Of a DNA stretch of 64,000 bases, positions 8,202 through 17,568 are shown piece by piece; the stretch's first letter is position 1, and every line of letters begins with the position of its first letter. The DNA comes from Polynucleobacter brandtiae. GTDB taxonomy: Bacteria > Pseudomonadota > Gammaproteobacteria > Burkholderiales > Burkholderiaceae. Under the pieces are notes generated by a model. It was not told the DNA's origin, did no database searches, and was given only the letters and a program-made list of their open reading frames with translations. The stretch covers positions 248,001 to 312,000 of the forward strand of contig NZ_PGTX01000001.1 in the NCBI RefSeq assembly GCF_002797575.1, written 5' to 3'. The position numbers and the translations under genes were made by a program.

Positions 8202-9248
8202 CTACTCCCAACTTGCACGTGGCGTAAAGAAAACACCATGCGGAGATTTTCCTACCGAAATAACGCTCACTAATTTCATTGTGGGTATATCAATCACTCC
8301 CGCCTTACGAGAGAATCGGAACGTAACCCACAATGATTTTCCATCCGGCGTTATTTCCATATCGTCAGGGCCAGCAGGCAGTCCAAGAATATCGCCGGTC
8401 TTTTCAAGTGTTTGCATATTGATCTGACTAATACTAGAAGCAATTCGATTAGTCACAAACACATGTTTTTTATCGCCCAAAGGACGGAAATTATGAGCCC
8501 CCTTGCCAGTAAAAATTCGCTTCACTTCCTTGCGATTTTTCCAATCGATTACCTGGACATAATCCTCACCGGTAATCCCTACTAATAAATATTGGTCGCC
8601 TGGGGTCACCCATAAACCAGCAGGTACTTTTCCAGTGGGCATTTTCCAGATCACTGTTTGCGTATCCAAATCGATTGCAGCCAATTCATTGGAATCTTGT
8701 AATGTAATAAATGCCGTTTTACTATCGGCAGTAAAGGCTATGTGACTGGGTGTTTTTCCTAGCTTTACTGATTTAGCTAATTTCAAATCCGCCCCCTGTG
8801 AGCGATAGACGTCCACTCTATCAAGTCGATTTCCATTTACAATGAACCATTTATGGTCTGGCGAGTAACCAATTTGATATGGGTCAATGATGTTTGGAAT
8901 CTTTCCGGTGAGCTCACCGTTAACCGGATTTAGCAAATCAATATCATTACCAGCAGCATTTGCAATCAGTAAGGTTTTTTGGTCTGGAGTCAACATGAGA
9001 TGATGCGGCTCTTTCCCTACCGGAATAGTTTTGATGACCTTACGCGTAGGCATGTCAATCAAGCTGACTGTAGCCTCTCCAGAATTCAAAACAACGGCAA
9101 TCTTAGGCTCTGCTTTAAGCTCTCCAACCACAGGACTCTGTGCAAATGCTCGACTTTGAAGCATAACAAAGACCGTAATCGCTAAGACCGAAAAAATACT
9201 TAATTTTGTTTTACTAGCAAATGTGTTCATGGCTTTGATTGTAAACAT
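8202..9248 (-). CDS. YncE-like seven-bladed beta-propeller, exported
   Basis: A 348-residue protein with an N-terminal signal peptide ending near SRAFAQ and repeated blade motifs such as GKEPHHLMLTPDQKTLLIAN, GKTPSHIAFTADSKTAFIT and GKSPHGVFFTPR. These are YVTN/NHL-type beta-propeller repeats as in YncE, which are periplasmic and mostly of unknown function. A second ATG at 9230 gives a tidier signal peptide (MNTFASKTKLSIFSVLAI). The deacetylase gene follows within a few bases. A role in binding or oxidation cannot be inferred from sequence alone. Confidence 0.8.
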   Translation of the reverse strand: MFTIKAMNTFASKTKLSIFSVLAITVFVMLQSRAFAQSPVVGELKAEPKIAVVLNSGEATVSLIDMPTRKVIKTIPVGKEPHHLMLTPDQKTLLIANAAGNDIDLLNPVNGELTGKIPNIIDPYQIGYSPDHKWFIVNGNRLDRVDVYRSQGADLKLAKSVKLGKTPSHIAFTADSKTAFITLQDSNELAAIDLDTQTVIWKMPTGKVPAGLWVTPGDQYLLVGITGEDYVQVIDWKNRKEVKRIFTGKGAHNFRPLGDKKHVFVTNRIASSISQINMQTLEKTGDILGLPAGPDDMEITPDGKSLWVTFRFSRKAGVIDIPTMKLVSVISVGKSPHGVFFTPRASWE

Positions 9249-9265
9249 TTATGGGCAAAACAAAG

Positions 9266-12200
9266 CTAGCGGAAACTGCCGAGGATCTTTTCTAGGCGCT
9301 TCAAAGACATTGGGGTGGGCGTTTTTAACTCCTGGGCATATAAGGCAACCCTTAATTCTTCTAGCTGCCACCGAAAATCAAGCAAAACCTGATCCTCATC
9401 CACTCCATGCCCAGATGAACCGCGATTAGCCAGAAGCAGTTTTTGCCAAGGTCTAGCCACCGACTCCCAATCCTTTTGACACTGCGCATCCCTGCTTGGG
9501 TTGGCCCGAAGCTTATCAATTCTCAATGCAATCGCTTTTAAGTATCTTGGTAGATGAACTAACTGTTCGTACGGAATGTCAGCTACAAACTGAGGAAAGA
9601 CCAAACCTTGCATCTGCGCTTGAATATCGTTAAAAGCACTTAGTGAAGATGCTTTTGCTTGTGCTGTCTTTTTTTGAAGATCGGCATGGGCCTGCAATGC
9701 AGCTAGCGCATGCTTTGCCATCTCCTGAGCGATTAAAGCCAGCCTAGGCTTGCCTGCTTGGAGGCGCTCTGCAAATTGTTCTGCGTTAGCTGGCAAAGGA
9801 TCATTCATAAATGCCCGCTCTATTGCACAGTGGAGTATTTGCTCTACAAGGCGCTCTATTGAGCCAATATTAATAAATAACAAGCCTAGCTCTCGAGCGC
9901 CGGGAAGTTGTTTCTGCAATGCTTTTAAAGTGTCTTTATTCGCCAAAGCAAGAAGGCGACGCAGACCCTGCCAATGCTGTTTTCTAGCCTCCAGCAGATC
10001 ATCAAATACCTCAAGATCACAAGATTCACCACAGTCGACCAGTGCAGGGTAACCAAATAAGATGCGGTTTCCTTTTTGGATTTCGAGAGTCTCGGGTAAA
10101 GGACCAAAGTCCCAGCTTTTATATCCGCCCTGCTCAATAGCCCTAACTGAAGCTAATGCTGACGCTGCCGTTGATGCTACTGCTGTTCTAGCGTCCGATA
10201 CAGCGACGCCAAATTCCTCCTGAGCCGCCTGCTGAGCAATCGCCTGAAACGCAGTTCTGGCTGTCTGGCCATACTCTGCACGCAAACGCGCTAAGTTACG
10301 CTCTAACTCAAGCTGGCGACCATGCTCATCTACTAAACGGAAGTTCATGGATAAATGTAATGGCAATGCCTCTGGTCTGAAATCTGTGCGCTTAATTTCT
10401 AAACCACGCTCTTTACGGATATACGTAATTAGGCTGTCCAAGAAATCACCCTCACCAAATTTCTTTTCATCCAATAAACGTTCCAATGAAGACTTAGCAA
10501 ACTCAGATAATGGAATGCAATGTCGGCGTAATTTTTGCGGAAGTGATTTCAGCAATAACAAAATCTTTTCTTCACACATACCCGGAACAAGCCACTCACA
10601 GCGGCGACTATCGACTTGATTTAACAAGGTCAGTGGAACCACAAGCGTGACACCGTCCTTTGGGCTGGATGGTTCGAAGTGATAAGTTAAAGCGAGCTCT
10701 CCACCGCCAACAAGCATTTTTTTAGGATAACGATCAACCGTAATACTAGCCGCTTCATGACGCATCAAGTCTGCCTTAGACAGACGTAAATGGGTATCAG
10801 CATTGGAAACGGAAGTAGCAGCATCAGCTTGAGTAGTTCCATTTTTATTGGATTCCCTTAGCCATGCTTTCATACTTTCCCGACTGAGCACCTGTTTCGG
10901 TATTCGCGAATCATAAAAAGCAAACAAGAGATCGTCATCAACCAAGACATCTGGACGTCGTGAACGATGCTCTAGGGCCTCAATCTCTTTAATTAATCGT
11001 CGGTTATGCCAAAAGAACTCAAAGCTTCCAGGATATTTTTTCCTAGCATCAGCTTCCGTTTCTCTCATTAAGGCAGGAGTATCCATACGACCAAACATTT
11101 CCTCTTGAACTAATGCTTGACTTATAAATAGCGCGCGCGCCTCTTGAGGGTCGTGGGATTCAAAACGCACGCGGCGACCGTGATAAATTGGTAGCCCATA
11201 CAGCGTACCTCGCTCAAAAGCCATCACCTCACCTTGACGAGCATCCCAAAAAGGATCACTCAAGGATTTAATCAGTCTATGACCAGCGACGCGCTCTATC
11301 CACTGTGGCTCAATCTTGGCAATCGTACGGGCATACATGCGGTTGGTTTCTTGAAGCTCACCAGCCAAAATCCAGGCGCCAGCCTTCTTACCAATAGTTG
11401 ACCCAGGCCAAATGAATGGACGAATACCTCGTGCGCCAATGTAACCACCCGTTTTACTTCCGCGCTCTTGTGATTTTTCATCCTCTTCTTTTTTGGCAAC
11501 ATAGCCCAATAGTCCAGTCAATAGGGATAAATGAACTTGCTCATAAGTGGCTGGCAAAGGATTTTCTTTCCAGCCTTTTTCACCGAGCATCGTGTGCAAC
11601 TGACCATGGACATCTCGCCATTCACGCAACCGTCTAGGAGACAAAAACTGACTTCGGCATAAATTTTCTAACTGACGATTACTCTGTTTATGTTGAAGCG
11701 CATCCTGATACCAATTCCATAGCTTTACAAAATTTAAGAATTCTGATCGCTCGTCGGCAAACTGCAAATGGGCTTGATCGGCAGCGGCTGCCTGCTCTAA
11801 CGGGCGTTCACGCGGATCCTGGGTTGCTAGAGCAGAAGCAATAATGGTCACTTCACGTAAAGCCTGCTGCTCTTTAGCCGCTAACAGCATACGTCCAATG
11901 CGGGGATCTAGCGGAAGATCGGCTAATTGCTTGCCGATTGCAGTTAATTTAAAGTGGTTGTTGATGTCGCTGTTATCACCGACTATATTTTGGTCATACG
12001 CAATTGCACCCAGCTCATCTAGCAGCTGAACACCATCAGCAATAGCGCGACCCAGGGGTTTATCAATAAAGGGAAAATCTTGCACCCTAGGTAGGCGTAA
12101 GGAACTCATACGCAATAGCACTGCCGCTAAAGAGCTGCGTAAAATTTCAGGATCGGTAAATTTTGGACGACTTAGGTAATCTTGTTCGCTATAGAGCCGG

Positions 12201-13360
12201 ATGCAAATACCATCCGATACACGACCACAACGACCAGCGCGTTGATTGGCCGCCGCTTGTGAGATAGGCTCAATTTGCAGCTGCTCAACCTTATTACGAT
12301 AAGAGTAGCGCTTAACTCGTGCTAGGCCACTATCAACTACGTAACGAATATTGGGAACTGTGAGCGACGTCTCCGCCACATTGGTGGTCAAAATAATGCG
12401 TCGTCCATTCCCCGGATTGAACACACGCTCTTGCTCTGCAACAGATTGGCGCGCAAACAAGCTAAGCACCTCAGGGTGAAAACGTTGCTGCAGTACATGA
12501 TCTTTTCTAATGGCCTCGGCACAATCCCGAATCTCCCGCTCTCCGGGTAAAAATACTAAGACATCCCCCGCTCCAGCGGCACCCTCTCTCCAAACCTGCG
12601 TAATTGCCTCTGTAACCGCCTCAGGAATTTCCTTGGCTTGCTTGGACACTTTTTTACTATCAGGCTTTACATCGGGCTCTACAGGCTCATAGCGCTGCTC
12701 TACAGGGAAAAGACGTCCACTGACCTCAATTACAGGAGCGGCCTTACCAGCAATCGTAAAGTGCTCAGAAAAACGCTTTGCATCAATAGTTGCGGAAGTA
12801 ATGATGAGTTTTAAATCAGGGCGCTTAGGAAGTAACTGCCTTAAATAGCCCAACAAGAAGTCAATATTGAGACTACGTTCATGGGCCTCATCAATGATGA
12901 GCGTGTCATAAGCACGTAGCTGGGGGTCTCGCTGGGTCTCAGCAAGCAAGATGCCATCCGTCATTAACTTGATAGAGGCACTCTGACTAGTTTTATCGGC
13001 AAAGCGTACCTGATAACCAACATCTTGACCGACGGGGCTTCCAAGCTCTTGGGCAATTCGTTTTGCAGTGGCTGTTGCCGCTATGCGACGTGGCTGGGTA
13101 TGTCCAATCAGGCGCCCTCCGTTGATCGTGCCTCTGCCTAGGTCTAGGCAAATCTTTGGCAGCTGAGTGGTTTTGCCTGATCCGGTCTCTCCACAGACAA
13201 TCACCACCTGAGAGTTGATGAGGGCATCTTTGATAATTTGACGCTGACCAGATACCGGCAACTCTTCCGGGAATCGAATTTCTAAGCGGCGCGTAGTGTT
13301 GGAAGCAGGCACAGCCATAGGCGATGATTTGGGTTTTTGTTGTTGATTAGGCTCTTGCAC
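9266..13360 (-). CDS. hrpA: ATP-dependent RNA helicase HrpA (DEAH box)
   Basis: A 1364-residue DEAH helicase. Walker A GETGSGKTTQLPK, the DEAH box in IIDEAHERS, motif III SATID, and the motif VI region QRAGRCGR are all visible in the first 420 residues. They are followed by the HA2/OB-fold part and the long C-terminal DUF3418 region that marks HrpA and separates it from HrpB. In E. coli HrpA resolves stalled or collided ribosomes and processes some mRNAs. The frame starts with GTG at 13360; an ATG at 13318 (MAVPASN) is an alternative. Its start is only 17 bp from the divergent argA ATG. Confidence 0.95.
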   Translation of the reverse strand: MQEPNQQQKPKSSPMAVPASNTTRRLEIRFPEELPVSGQRQIIKDALINSQVVIVCGETGSGKTTQLPKICLDLGRGTINGGRLIGHTQPRRIAATATAKRIAQELGSPVGQDVGYQVRFADKTSQSASIKLMTDGILLAETQRDPQLRAYDTLIIDEAHERSLNIDFLLGYLRQLLPKRPDLKLIITSATIDAKRFSEHFTIAGKAAPVIEVSGRLFPVEQRYEPVEPDVKPDSKKVSKQAKEIPEAVTEAITQVWREGAAGAGDVLVFLPGEREIRDCAEAIRKDHVLQQRFHPEVLSLFARQSVAEQERVFNPGNGRRIILTTNVAETSLTVPNIRYVVDSGLARVKRYSYRNKVEQLQIEPISQAAANQRAGRCGRVSDGICIRLYSEQDYLSRPKFTDPEILRSSLAAVLLRMSSLRLPRVQDFPFIDKPLGRAIADGVQLLDELGAIAYDQNIVGDNSDINNHFKLTAIGKQLADLPLDPRIGRMLLAAKEQQALREVTIIASALATQDPRERPLEQAAAADQAHLQFADERSEFLNFVKLWNWYQDALQHKQSNRQLENLCRSQFLSPRRLREWRDVHGQLHTMLGEKGWKENPLPATYEQVHLSLLTGLLGYVAKKEEDEKSQERGSKTGGYIGARGIRPFIWPGSTIGKKAGAWILAGELQETNRMYARTIAKIEPQWIERVAGHRLIKSLSDPFWDARQGEVMAFERGTLYGLPIYHGRRVRFESHDPQEARALFISQALVQEEMFGRMDTPALMRETEADARKKYPGSFEFFWHNRRLIKEIEALEHRSRRPDVLVDDDLLFAFYDSRIPKQVLSRESMKAWLRESNKNGTTQADAATSVSNADTHLRLSKADLMRHEAASITVDRYPKKMLVGGGELALTYHFEPSSPKDGVTLVVPLTLLNQVDSRRCEWLVPGMCEEKILLLLKSLPQKLRRHCIPLSEFAKSSLERLLDEKKFGEGDFLDSLITYIRKERGLEIKRTDFRPEALPLHLSMNFRLVDEHGRQLELERNLARLRAEYGQTARTAFQAIAQQAAQEEFGVAVSDARTAVASTAASALASVRAIEQGGYKSWDFGPLPETLEIQKGNRILFGYPALVDCGESCDLEVFDDLLEARKQHWQGLRRLLALANKDTLKALQKQLPGARELGLLFINIGSIERLVEQILHCAIERAFMNDPLPANAEQFAERLQAGKPRLALIAQEMAKHALAALQAHADLQKKTAQAKASSLSAFNDIQAQMQGLVFPQFVADIPYEQLVHLPRYLKAIALRIDKLRANPSRDAQCQKDWESVARPWQKLLLANRGSSGHGVDEDQVLLDFRWQLEELRVALYAQELKTPTPMSLKRLEKILGSFR

Positions 13361-13368
13361 CCTATAAT
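13340..13368 (+). promoter_or_regulatory. Sigma-70 promoter of argA, giving a near-leaderless mRNA
   Basis: TTGTTG at 13340-13345, a 17-bp spacer and a perfect TATAAT at 13363-13368 form a good sigma-70 promoter. The expected start point, about 13375-13378, coincides with the argA ATG at 13378. No Shine-Dalgarno sequence fits between them. The promoter lies inside the 5' end of hrpA. Confidence 0.65.
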
Positions 13369-13377
13369 TTTCTCACT

Positions 13378-14742
13378 ATGCCAACAAATGCACCTAACTC
13401 AGGCTTAAACACAGAAGAATCAAGTCCTAATTTTCCTTTTGTGGGGTGGCTACGTGACGTTGCGCCCTATATTCACAGCTTTCGTGAAAAGACCTTTGTA
13501 ATTGCCTTTGCTGGTGAGCTAGCCCAAGAAATCGGCCTAGAAAATCTGATTGAAGATATTGCAATGCTTCATGCCATGGGCATGAGGATCGTCTTAGTGC
13601 ACGGAATACGCCCACAAATTGAAGAGCAACTCTCATTACGCAATATTAAGAGCCAATTTGGTAGTACCACCATGTATAGCCACCGAATTACTGATGCCGC
13701 CGCTCTTGAGTGCGTCAAAGAAGCCGCAGGTGAATTACGCCTAGATATCGAGGCTGCGTTTAGTCGCGGCTTACCAAATACCCCAATGGCAGGATCACGT
13801 ATATCTGTTATTTCTGGAAACTTTATTACTGCGATGCCGGTTGGCGTTGTAGAGGGTACTGACTACATTCATACTGGCCTTGTTCGCAAAGTTGACTCCT
13901 CATCCATTAGACAGTCGCTAGATAGCAATAAGATCGTACTGCTTTCGCCTCTCGGCTTTTCTCCTACCGGCCAGGCTTTCAATTTGGCTTTTGAAGATGT
14001 TGCTGCCTCAACCGCAGCCGCACTCAAAGCAGACAAGCTGATTTTCTTGAGTCCTTATGCAGGTTTGAAAGATGATGAGGGTGACTACATCACCGAGTTA
14101 TCCATGCGTCAGCTTCAAGAATACGTTACACATCATCAAGAGCTAGATGTTGGTATGAAGGGTTTATTAAGTATTTCCGGTAAAGCGATTCGAGCAGGTG
14201 TAAGTCGGGTGCACTTTTTACCTTGCAATCAAGACGGTGCCTTGCTTGAGGAACTATTTACCCACGATGGTATCGGCATGATGCTCGCCTCATCTGATAT
14301 TGAAAATCTACGTGAAGCTAATCAGGATGACGTTGGCGGGATTCTCCAGCTCACCAGCCCCCTTGAAGATGAGGGTATCTTAGCTGCCCGTGGTCAAGAT
14401 GTCATTGAACGTGACATTCAGCGTTTTTCTGTCATTGAGCATGACCGCGTTCTATTTGGTTGCGCAGCCCTCTTCCCTTTTCCCAATGGAGTTGGTGAAC
14501 TTGCTTGCCTGGCAGTAGACCCGGATGTTCAGGGATCTGGTGATGGAGAGCGTTTACTAAAGCGGATTGAAATGAGAGCAAAGCTAGAGGGCATCAAAAA
14601 GCTTTTTGTTTTAACTACCAGAACAGAGCATTGGTTCTTAAAGCGCGGATTCAAACGAGCATCTGTTGAAGATCTGCCTGAAGAAAGAAAGCAGATTTAT
14701 AACTGGGATCGTAAGTCAATGGTGCTTACTAAAGAACTTTAA
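13378..14742 (+). CDS. argA: N-acetylglutamate synthase (amino-acid N-acetyltransferase)
   Basis: A 454-residue classical ArgA: an amino-acid-kinase-like domain (residues about 35-290; VLVHGIRPQIEEQL, GVVEGTDYIHTGLVRKVD) fused to a C-terminal GNAT acetyltransferase (about 310-450; LACLAVDPDVQGSGDGERLLKRIE is the acetyl-CoA loop). It makes N-acetylglutamate from glutamate and acetyl-CoA, the first step of arginine synthesis, and is normally inhibited by arginine through the kinase-like domain. The ATG at 13378 sits about 10 bp after a TATAAT, so the mRNA is probably leaderless. yggX follows on the same strand. Confidence 0.94.
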   Translation: MPTNAPNSGLNTEESSPNFPFVGWLRDVAPYIHSFREKTFVIAFAGELAQEIGLENLIEDIAMLHAMGMRIVLVHGIRPQIEEQLSLRNIKSQFGSTTMYSHRITDAAALECVKEAAGELRLDIEAAFSRGLPNTPMAGSRISVISGNFITAMPVGVVEGTDYIHTGLVRKVDSSSIRQSLDSNKIVLLSPLGFSPTGQAFNLAFEDVAASTAAALKADKLIFLSPYAGLKDDEGDYITELSMRQLQEYVTHHQELDVGMKGLLSISGKAIRAGVSRVHFLPCNQDGALLEELFTHDGIGMMLASSDIENLREANQDDVGGILQLTSPLEDEGILAARGQDVIERDIQRFSVIEHDRVLFGCAALFPFPNGVGELACLAVDPDVQGSGDGERLLKRIEMRAKLEGIKKLFVLTTRTEHWFLKRGFKRASVEDLPEERKQIYNWDRKSMVLTKEL

Positions 14743-14821
14743 AACAGCAGCGCTTGAGACATAGAGCGCAATTGATTATTTATATTCGTCATGAATTAAC
14801 TGTATTTGAAAGGCATCACAG

Positions 14822-15094
14822 ATGGCACGCATGGTTCAATGTATCAAACTCAATAAAGAATCTGAAGGAATGGACTTTGCACCACTCCCAGGAGATTTAG
14901 GTAAGAAGATTTGGAATCAAGTCTCCAAAGAGGCTTGGGCAGCTTGGTTAAAACATCAAACGATGTTGATTAATGAAAACCGCCTCAATATGGCCGATCC
15001 CCGCGCTCGTCAATACCTGCTAAAACAAGTTGAAAAATACTTTTTTGAAGGTGGCGTTGATATGGTGCAAGGTTACGTTCCACCAACAGAATGA
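14822..15094 (+). CDS. yggX: Fe(2+)-trafficking / oxidative damage protection protein YggX
   Basis: A 90-residue protein matching YggX along its length: [13 protein letters not shown], then the conserved [17 protein letters not shown] and [17 protein letters not shown]. The near-N-terminal Cys7 is the residue linked to protecting Fe-S clusters from superoxide in enterobacteria. It acts in the cytoplasm in iron handling or repair. It lies 79 bp after argA on the same strand; no promoter between them is obvious. Confidence 0.94.
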   Translation: MARMVQCIKLNKESEGMDFAPLPGDLGKKIWNQVSKEAWAAWLKHQTMLINENRLNMADPRARQYLLKQVEKYFFEGGVDMVQGYVPPTE

Positions 15095-15122
15095 TTATCC
15101 TAAAAAAATAATGTAGGGCCTC

Positions 15123-15151
15123 TTGACGATTGAAAATAAGGGGCATAGGAT
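15123..15151 (+). promoter_or_regulatory. Sigma-70 promoter of candidate small RNA
   Basis: TTGACG (15123-15128), a 17-bp spacer and TAGGAT (15146-15151) form a good sigma-70 promoter in the gap after yggX. There is no open reading frame of note downstream on this strand before the terminator, so its product would be non-coding. Predicted start about 15157. Confidence 0.6.
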
Positions 15152-15156
15152 GAAGG

Positions 15157-15326
15157 GGTAGTTAGTCAGCTATTGTGACTAGCTACATTGGCGAAAGCCA
15201 GTACTCATAAGCATATCTATATGCTTATTGGCAAAAGGAACTCAATCTCTTCCTACTGCTTAGCCATGATTAACATGGCAAATAAACCCGACGGGCGTCC
15301 TAGACTGCTCTGTCGGGTTTTTATTT
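15157..15326 (+). ncRNA. Candidate structured small RNA with four hairpins and a terminator
   Basis: Between the promoter at 15123 and the terminator at 15284 the sequence folds into successive local hairpins. They are: an 11-bp stem 15158-15168/15176-15186 (loop GCTATTG); TTGGC-GAAA-GCCAG at 15188-15201 with a GNRA loop; an 8-bp stem 15207-15214/15221-15228; and GCCATG-ATTAA-CATGGC at 15263-15279. A single-stranded, pyrimidine-rich stretch (CTCAATCTCTTCCT) lies between the last two. The length would be about 170 nt. I do not recognise the family. It is not 4.5S RNA, which is at 57805, and it does not resemble tmRNA or RNase P RNA. The next gene, rpiA, is convergent, so this is not a leader riboswitch. 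Confidence 0.6.
15284..15326 (+). terminator. Terminator ending the small RNA, also facing rpiA
   Basis: AAACCCGAC (15284-15292) pairs with GTCGGGTTT (15312-15320) and is followed by a T-rich run. On the minus strand the same stem lies just after the rpiA stop and could also end rpiA transcripts, though its T-run there is weaker. Confidence 0.82.
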
Positions 15327-16037
15327 TTATAGCAGGATCTTGCTTACACCAGAGACATTGCTAACCAACAGAATATGGGCCCTTTCTTTAGCAAATAACC
15401 CCACCGTAATGACGCCAGCAATTTGCTTGATTTGCGATTCAAGCGCTATAGGATCAACAATTTTCAGGCCAGCTACATCTAAGATCCAAGCACCGTTATC
15501 TGTCACAAAGGGCTCACTTGGAGTTTGCTCTAAATCAGCACGGGTGTTTTTAGCGTGACGCAGAGAAACCTGACCACCCAATTTTTCCAACTCACGAGTA
15601 ACGACTCCCTGGGAAATGGGAATGATTTCAACTGGTAGGGCAAAGTGACCTAGTATGGGCACCTGCTTTGATGAATCGCAAATACAAATGAATTGCTTAG
15701 CCATTGAAGCAATGATTTTTTCTCGGGTTAATGCCCCGCCGCCGCCCTTGATCATGTAGCCAAAGGGATCGATTTCATCAGCTCCATCGACATATACAGG
15801 TAGAGTTTCGACTGCATTAGGGTCTAGAACCTGAAATCCATGCTTGAGTAAACGCTCAGTTGTGGCATTCGAGCTCGATACCGCTCCCGCAAATCGATCT
15901 CGATGGGGCGCAATGGCATCAATAAAACAATTTACAGTAGACCCTGTGCCAACGCCTAAGACTGCTCCGGCTGGCAACTGAAGCACTTCATCTCGCGCAG
16001 CCTCACCAACTAACCGCTTTAGTTCATCTTGATTCAT
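15327..16037 (-). CDS. rpiA: Ribose-5-phosphate isomerase A
   Basis: A 236-residue RpiA that interconverts ribose 5-phosphate and ribulose 5-phosphate in the pentose phosphate pathway. The conserved [12 protein letters not shown] phosphate loop, [18 protein letters not shown] (active-site Asp) and [16 protein letters not shown] are all present, and the length is normal. It stands back to back with tal, another enzyme of the same pathway, with about 106 bp between their starts. It ends against the shared terminator. Confidence 0.96.
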   Translation of the reverse strand: MNQDELKRLVGEAARDEVLQLPAGAVLGVGTGSTVNCFIDAIAPHRDRFAGAVSSSNATTERLLKHGFQVLDPNAVETLPVYVDGADEIDPFGYMIKGGGGALTREKIIASMAKQFICICDSSKQVPILGHFALPVEIIPISQGVVTRELEKLGGQVSLRHAKNTRADLEQTPSEPFVTDNGAWILDVAGLKIVDPIALESQIKQIAGVITVGLFAKERAHILLVSNVSGVSKILL

Positions 16038-16143
16038 AGCCTCGCTAAATGCCTTTATTTATCTTGGATCATCGTAATACACACATCTATCATATGATAA
16101 TCAGATAAGCTCCCATCAATCATTTATCGCCTCAAAGAACATT

Positions 16144-17136
16144 ATGAACACCCGTGCCACCGAACCAAGCCAATCTAGCCAACTCAGCCAATTAAAAAAA
16201 CTCACTACTGTAGTTGCCGATACAGGCGATTTTGAGCGCATGCAAGAATTTCAGCCCCAGGATGCCACGACTAACCCTTCACTCATTCTGAAAGCGGTTC
16301 AGCAACCGAACTACCAAGCATTGGTACAAAAAGTTAAAGCGGCCCATCCGGGATTAAAGCCAGTCGATTTAGCAGATTATATTTTGGTCGCCTTTGGCCT
16401 AGAAATTCTAAAAATTATTCCAGGTCGCGTATCAACTGAAGTAGATGCCCACCTGTCTTTCGATACAAGCGCGACGATCCACAAAGCTAAACACCTGATT
16501 GCTCTGTACGAATCCAATGGAATTGATCGAAAGCGGGTTTTAATTAAACTCGCGGGAACATGGGAAGGCATTCAGGCGGCTAAGGCACTAGAGGCCGAAG
16601 GCATTCATTGCAATATGACGCTTTTATTCTCCTTGGTACAAGCAGCCGCTTGTGGCGCAGTTAATGCAAAACTGATCTCGCCATTCGTTGGCCGCATTAC
16701 TGATTGGTATAAAGCTAAGCTTGGCTCTGGATGGAATGATGTGGACCATGGCGGCGCTAATGATCCTGGCGTAACTTCAGTCAAGCGCATCTTTTACTAT
16801 TACAAACATTTTGGAATTCAAACTGAAATTATGGGTGCCAGCTTTAGAAGTACGAATCAAATTTTAGAGCTTGCTGGCTGTGACTTACTAACTATTAGCC
16901 CCGAACTATTGGCGGAGCTTCAGGCAAATACAAATCCAGTTTCTCAAAAATTAGATATTGCGCATTCAACGGCTGCTTTGGCTGTAGAGCATATTGAGCA
17001 ATTGCAATTAGATGAATCTCACTTTAGATTGCAACTTAATCAGGATGCAATGGCCACTGAAAAGTTGGCTGAGGGAATTCGTAATTTCTGCATCGACACT
17101 GATAAGCTTGAGGCACTGTTGAGCACATCCGCATAA
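16144..17136 (+). CDS. tal: Transaldolase
   Basis: A 330-residue class I transaldolase (TalB type) moving a dihydroxyacetone unit between sugar phosphates. Signatures: [26 protein letters not shown] at the start, [16 protein letters not shown] containing the Schiff-base Lys, and later [10 protein letters not shown]. It is divergent from rpiA; the gap contains a 12-bp palindrome TATCATATGATA at 16088-16099 of unknown meaning. trxC follows after 12 bp, so the two are probably co-transcribed. Confidence 0.95.
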   Translation: MNTRATEPSQSSQLSQLKKLTTVVADTGDFERMQEFQPQDATTNPSLILKAVQQPNYQALVQKVKAAHPGLKPVDLADYILVAFGLEILKIIPGRVSTEVDAHLSFDTSATIHKAKHLIALYESNGIDRKRVLIKLAGTWEGIQAAKALEAEGIHCNMTLLFSLVQAAACGAVNAKLISPFVGRITDWYKAKLGSGWNDVDHGGANDPGVTSVKRIFYYYKHFGIQTEIMGASFRSTNQILELAGCDLLTISPELLAELQANTNPVSQKLDIAHSTAALAVEHIEQLQLDESHFRLQLNQDAMATEKLAEGIRNFCIDTDKLEALLSTSA

Positions 17137-17148
17137 AAAGGAAACTAG

Positions 17149-17568
17149 ATGATTATTGCTTGTCCACATTGCTCTAAAGGCAATCGCGTGCCTGTAGAGA
17201 GACTCAACCAAAAACCTGTATGCGGGGCTTGTCAGCGAGACTTACTCGCATTACCAATCAACGCAACAGCAACGAATTTTTCCGAACTTATTTCACAAAC
17301 CGCAATGCCCGTAATTGTTGATTTTTGGGCGCCTTGGTGTGGGCCCTGCAAAATGTTCGGCCCCACCTTTCAGACAAGTGCAATAGCCCATGCCAATAAG
17401 GTGCTTTTTATCAAAGTCAATACAGAAGCAGAGCAAGGGCTGGGGGCGCAGATGAATATTCGCTCTATACCAACCCTAGCAGGCTTTAAAGATGGCACAG
17501 AGGTGCACCGGGTGAGTGGCGCTTTACTGCCAGCTCAACTAGAGCAATTAATCAATCAACTACTGTAA
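17149..17568 (+). CDS. trxC: Thioredoxin 2 (zinc-binding TrxC)
   Basis: A 139-residue thioredoxin with the extra N-terminal zinc module of TrxC: CPHC at 4-7 and CGAC at 25-28. The active site is WAPWCGPCK, and the cis-Pro loop is RSIPTL. It reduces protein disulfides in the cytoplasm and is oxidative-stress-linked in other proteobacteria. It follows tal by 12 bp and meets rlmB tail to tail with no gap. Confidence 0.94.
   Translation: MIIACPHCSKGNRVPVERLNQKPVCGACQRDLLALPINATATNFSELISQTAMPVIVDFWAPWCGPCKMFGPTFQTSAIAHANKVLFIKVNTEAEQGLGAQMNIRSIPTLAGFKDGTEVHRVSGALLPAQLEQLINQLL

Noticed and set aside
16088..16099. TATCATATGATA palindrome between rpiA and tal
   Set aside because: It is AT-only at its edges and overlaps possible -10 boxes, so it can be chance; not claimed as an operator.
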